9,071 nucleotides of DNA from Chloroflexota bacterium (GTDB taxonomy: Bacteria; Chloroflexota; Anaerolineae; 4572-78). Location of the stretch: contig JAJRSQ010000073.1 in the NCBI GenBank assembly GCA_024278725.1, positions 1 to 9,071 on the forward strand, in the 5' to 3' direction. The notes beneath the pieces were generated by a model. The model was not told the DNA's origin. It saw only the letters and a program-made list of their open reading frames with translations, and did no database searches. This document shows positions 6,904 through 9,071 of this stretch, piece after piece (position 1 is the stretch's first letter; each line of letters starts with the position of its first letter). The position numbers and the translations under genes are program-made.

Positions 6904-6927
6904 AAGGGTGAACTTTCGTCCACCCCT
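6904..6927 (-). terminator. Stem-loop with GAAA tetraloop after ccmE (possible attenuator or weak terminator)
   Basis: On the minus strand, starting 26 nt after the ccmE stop, a 10-bp stem (two G-U pairs if transcribed) closes a GAAA tetraloop, a GNRA-type loop known to stabilise RNA hairpins. The following sequence (TTGCC...) has no U-tract, so strong intrinsic termination is not expected. It could partly terminate, protect the ccmE 3' end from decay, or set the ratio of ccmE to ccmF. Confidence 0.45.
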
Positions 6928-6953
6928 ACCCTTAAATTGTTGTCAATCCGATA

Positions 6954-7418
6954 TTAATATGAATTGACGGTCACTTCTTCGATGGTATCATCGTAGCGGC
7001 TGGGACATTTGAGCAACAATGTCTTTGCCGTGAAGAGATTCCCGTCAAACGTTCCTTCAACAATGGCTTCCGCGCCTTCGCGCATTTGGTCCGGCATAGG
7101 ACCGTTGAAGGTGATGGGCAGGTTTTGTCCGTTCTCGCCCATAATTTCAAAATTCAGCGTCAGGGTTTTGTTGTCGTAGTTGATGGTCGTGGCATCAACC
7201 ATCCCTGACACGCGAACCTGTTTGCCCATCATTGCACCCTGTTGAGCATATAGCTCATCCACGGTCAAAAAGTATGCCGCAGTGCTCTGTACGCCGGTGT
7301 AAATTAAGTACACCACTGCCAAAGCGATAACCAATCCACCAATGATGAACTTGGTTTTACCGCGCGAGCGTTGCTGTACCAATTCACTCGGAATTCCCAT
7401 TACCTTTTCACTTTGCAT
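6954..7418 (-). CDS. ccmE: Heme chaperone CcmE, CxxxY (cysteine) type
   Basis: CcmE is a 154-residue membrane-anchored OB-fold protein that binds heme covalently outside the membrane and hands it to CcmF. One membrane helix is visible at about 24-40, then the beta-barrel with the family-typical LTVDEL (51-56), GKQVRVSGMVD (65-75), the ITFNGPMPDQMREG stretch (102-115) and VEGTFDG (120-126). The heme-attachment segment reads LLLKCPSRYDD: Cys138 and Tyr142 (codons at 7007-7005 and 6995-6993) give a CxxxY motif in place of the HxxxY of most bacteria. The cysteine form is known from Desulfovibrio and archaeal CcmE. The start at 7418 has AGGAG 7 nt upstream. The gene begins 40 bp after the propeller/peptidase gene and is separated from ccmF by about 300 bp. 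Confidence 0.94.
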   Translation of the reverse strand: MQSEKVMGIPSELVQQRSRGKTKFIIGGLVIALAVVYLIYTGVQSTAAYFLTVDELYAQQGAMMGKQVRVSGMVDATTINYDNKTLTLNFEIMGENGQNLPITFNGPMPDQMREGAEAIVEGTFDGNLFTAKTLLLKCPSRYDDTIEEVTVNSY

Positions 7419-7425
7419 TGTGACA

Positions 7426-7430
7426 CTCCT
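7426..7430 (-). promoter_or_regulatory. Ribosome binding site of ccmE
   Basis: AGGAG on the minus strand, 7 nt before the ATG at 7418. It supports this start over the internal Met7 and indicates independent initiation of ccmE. Confidence 0.7.
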
Positions 7431-7458
7431 GTAAATATGTTAGTCCTGCTATCAATAA

Positions 7459-9071
7459 CTATTGGGTTAGTTGCTGCCACCACCGTTCTGCCGCAGGTGG
7501 AACAGCGGATACACCTTTCAGAAAAATCAGTTGCGGGTCTTCATCCGCCGCACGCATAGTGCGCCAGTTGAAATAGGTGTCCACATCATCGGGTGGATAT
7601 ACCTGCCGCAACGCCGCATACCAATCGATGCTGCCGTCGGGGGCGAAGAGCGGCTTTTGAAAATGCCAATATTCAAATGCCTTAAAGTGCCATGTCCAGC
7701 TAAACTCATCCCCGTCATGCGAGGCGATGCGCCGCCACCCGAACATCCGCGCCCAAGTGGTAAAATCGACATAATAACCATGCAACGGGGGTTTTTCAAC
7801 CCCTCCCTGTTCCGGCGCCAGCACCGTCCGAGCGTAACCGCTGTAATCCCACGGACGGGCGGTGGCAGGCTTACCGCATCGTCCGCTCTGGTCTTCACAC
7901 CGGAGCAAAACCCGCCAGTAAGTGTTTCCGCCGACATTTTCTTTGACAATTTGCATGCGCCCGCCGGGCAAATCGAAGCGGGTATCAATGGCACGCCCGC
8001 TTTTGTGCCAGCTTGAATATTGGCTGGCATCGCTGGCGAAATTGATGGGGCGCAATGCCTCCGACAGCTCGCCCAGAAAATCGTAGCCCACTTCATTCCG
8101 CAATTGATACCGCAACGCTTGGAATGATTCGTCCACCGTGTCCGCCAGCCACGGAATGCCGACCTTCAGGTCATTCAACCGAACCACATCATACGGTTCA
8201 CCATACGGGCTGCTACTCGGCGTTGCCGTTTCGGTGAACAATGTCCCGGCGGCATTTTCTTCAAACCGATGGACTTCCGCGCCAAAGACGGCGGCGTCGG
8301 CGCTCCAACTCGGTTTGCCTTGTAATAGGATGGGGGAGGAAAGATAATGCGGCACGGGGTCGCCGTCATCCAGCCGAACGAGCCGGTCGGCATTTTCGCC
8401 GCGCAGAATCGCCGCCATTTGTGCCCCGTCGGGACTGATGGCGAAGCCGGTCACGCTGATTAACCACGAAAATTGCCGGCGGTCGTCGGGGGCGGTGGCG
8501 AAGAAGATGTCTTTTTCTCCCAGCCGATTGGCGATGAACCCGACTTGCCCGCGTTGCGCATCCCACTGCGGATTGCCCTCGGATGTTTCGGCGGTGGTGA
8601 GCTGGGCGAGGGCGCGGGTGCGAATATTCAACGACCAGATGTCATCATCCCCCGCGCGCGCCGAGGTGAAAAACAGGATGTCCCCCGTATCATCCCATGC
8701 GGGCGCGTAATCCTGCGCCGGTGAATCGGCGGTGAGATTGAGGGGCGCGGCATCTGCCGTCGCGTCCATCATCCAAACATCCAAATCGCCGCTGCGAAAC
8801 GATTCAAAGGCGATTTGCCGTCCGCCGGGATGCCATGCCGGCGCGCCATCATAATGCGGGTTGGCGGTGAGCCGGGTTTCCGCGCCCGTTTTCAGGTTCA
8901 GCAGAAAGATGTCCCAATTGCCATCCCGCCGGGAAGCATATGCCAGCATGTTCCCGTCGGGCGAAATTGCCGGATCGCTGTCTTCATATTCATCATTGGT
9001 AAGCTGCAAAATTGTTTTTCCGTCAGGCGAAACGCTGAAAATATCCCACTGCCCGGCATTCCATGCGGCAA
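7459..9071 (-). CDS. TolB-like beta-propeller protein with C-terminal M15-type peptidase domain (5' end outside window)
   Basis: The frame is open to the right edge, so the N terminus is missing; about 536 residues are visible. The first half is a run of TolB/WD40-like blades with the pattern SPDG...A/Y.S...G..DI (for example ISPDGNMLAYASRRDGNWDI at 8952-8893), followed by similar blades to about 8280. After a linker (about 8250-8100) comes a domain with SxHxxGxAxD, seen as SSWHKSGRAID (His at 8007-8005, Asp at 7986-7984), and FEYWHF (Glu at 7674-7672, His at 7665-7663). These match the two zinc-site motifs of M15 (VanY-like) D,D-carboxypeptidases. The insert between the motifs is long (about 100 residues) and holds a cysteine pair. 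A secreted cell-wall or peptide hydrolase is inferred. It ends 40 bp before ccmE and may be cotranscribed, but a functional link to Ccm is not evident. Confidence 0.82.
   Translation of the reverse strand, partial: AAWNAGQWDIFSVSPDGKTILQLTNDEYEDSDPAISPDGNMLAYASRRDGNWDIFLLNLKTGAETRLTANPHYDGAPAWHPGGRQIAFESFRSGDLDVWMMDATADAAPLNLTADSPAQDYAPAWDDTGDILFFTSARAGDDDIWSLNIRTRALAQLTTAETSEGNPQWDAQRGQVGFIANRLGEKDIFFATAPDDRRQFSWLISVTGFAISPDGAQMAAILRGENADRLVRLDDGDPVPHYLSSPILLQGKPSWSADAAVFGAEVHRFEENAAGTLFTETATPSSSPYGEPYDVVRLNDLKVGIPWLADTVDESFQALRYQLRNEVGYDFLGELSEALRPINFASDASQYSSWHKSGRAIDTRFDLPGGRMQIVKENVGGNTYWRVLLRCEDQSGRCGKPATARPWDYSGYARTVLAPEQGGVEKPPLHGYYVDFTTWARMFGWRRIASHDGDEFSWTWHFKAFEYWHFQKPLFAPDGSIDWYAALRQVYPPDDVDTYFNWRTMRAADEDPQLIFLKGVSAVPPAAERWWQQLTQ

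Larger units (their letters stand above)
6656..6953 (-). other. Non-coding interval between ccmE and ccmF
   Basis: These 298 bp contain no supportable gene on either strand. Read in the direction of transcription they hold a stem-loop just after ccmE (6927-6904), an AT-rich stretch, a compound palindromic repeat (6836-6736), another AT-rich stretch, and a short stem-loop immediately before ccmF (6688-6666). No convincing -35/-10 pair could be assigned for ccmF. The AT-rich stretch at about 6690-6735 is the most plausible place for a promoter, which is inference only. Confidence 0.6.

Noticed and set aside
9007..9009. A TTG as possible start of the propeller/peptidase gene.
   Set aside because: The same frame continues upstream to the window edge with another propeller-type stretch (DIFSVSPDG), so the gene is cut by the edge and does not start here.

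Overview
The window holds a single minus-strand gene cluster for System I cytochrome c maturation (Ccm), with a dedicated-looking membrane cytochrome embedded in it. No plus-strand gene is supported. In transcription order (right to left) the layout is: the C-terminal part of a secreted beta-propeller protein that ends in an M15-like zinc peptidase domain (9071-7459); ccmE (7418-6954); a gap of about 300 bp with hairpins and a palindromic repeat; ccmF (6655-4631); ccmH (4634-4149); ccmG/tlpA-like (4144-3587); a membrane-anchored double zinc-ribbon protein (3584-2976); a diheme membrane cytochrome c with large extracytoplasmic beta domains (2979-1204); ccmA (1211-525); and the start of ccmB (515-1), cut by the left edge.

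From ccmF to ccmB the genes overlap by 4 or 8 bp or lie 2 to 9 bp apart, so they almost certainly form one translationally coupled operon. CcmA and CcmB are the ATPase and permease that release holo-CcmE from the membrane complex. CcmE is the heme chaperone, CcmF the heme lyase/heme-handling subunit, and CcmH and CcmG the thiol reductants of the apocytochrome CXXCH cysteines. The diheme cytochrome is the obvious local client, or an extra component of the machinery. CcmC and CcmD are not in the window and may follow ccmB beyond position 1.

Three points stand out. CcmE carries a CxxxY heme-attachment motif in place of the usual histidine, yet sits with a full CcmG/CcmH pair. CcmH has a second cysteine pair next to its CxxC. 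The zinc-ribbon protein and the cytochrome share a gapless helical segment (CcmI-like in character), predicted to be cytoplasmic in both, which suggests that the two uncharacterised operon members belong to the machinery.

The organism is probably a bacterium of the Chloroflexota (Anaerolineae-like). This is inference from the style of the Ccm proteins, the multi-domain cytochrome, the TolB-like propeller and the type of intergenic palindrome. No rRNA or other phylogenetic marker is present to prove it.
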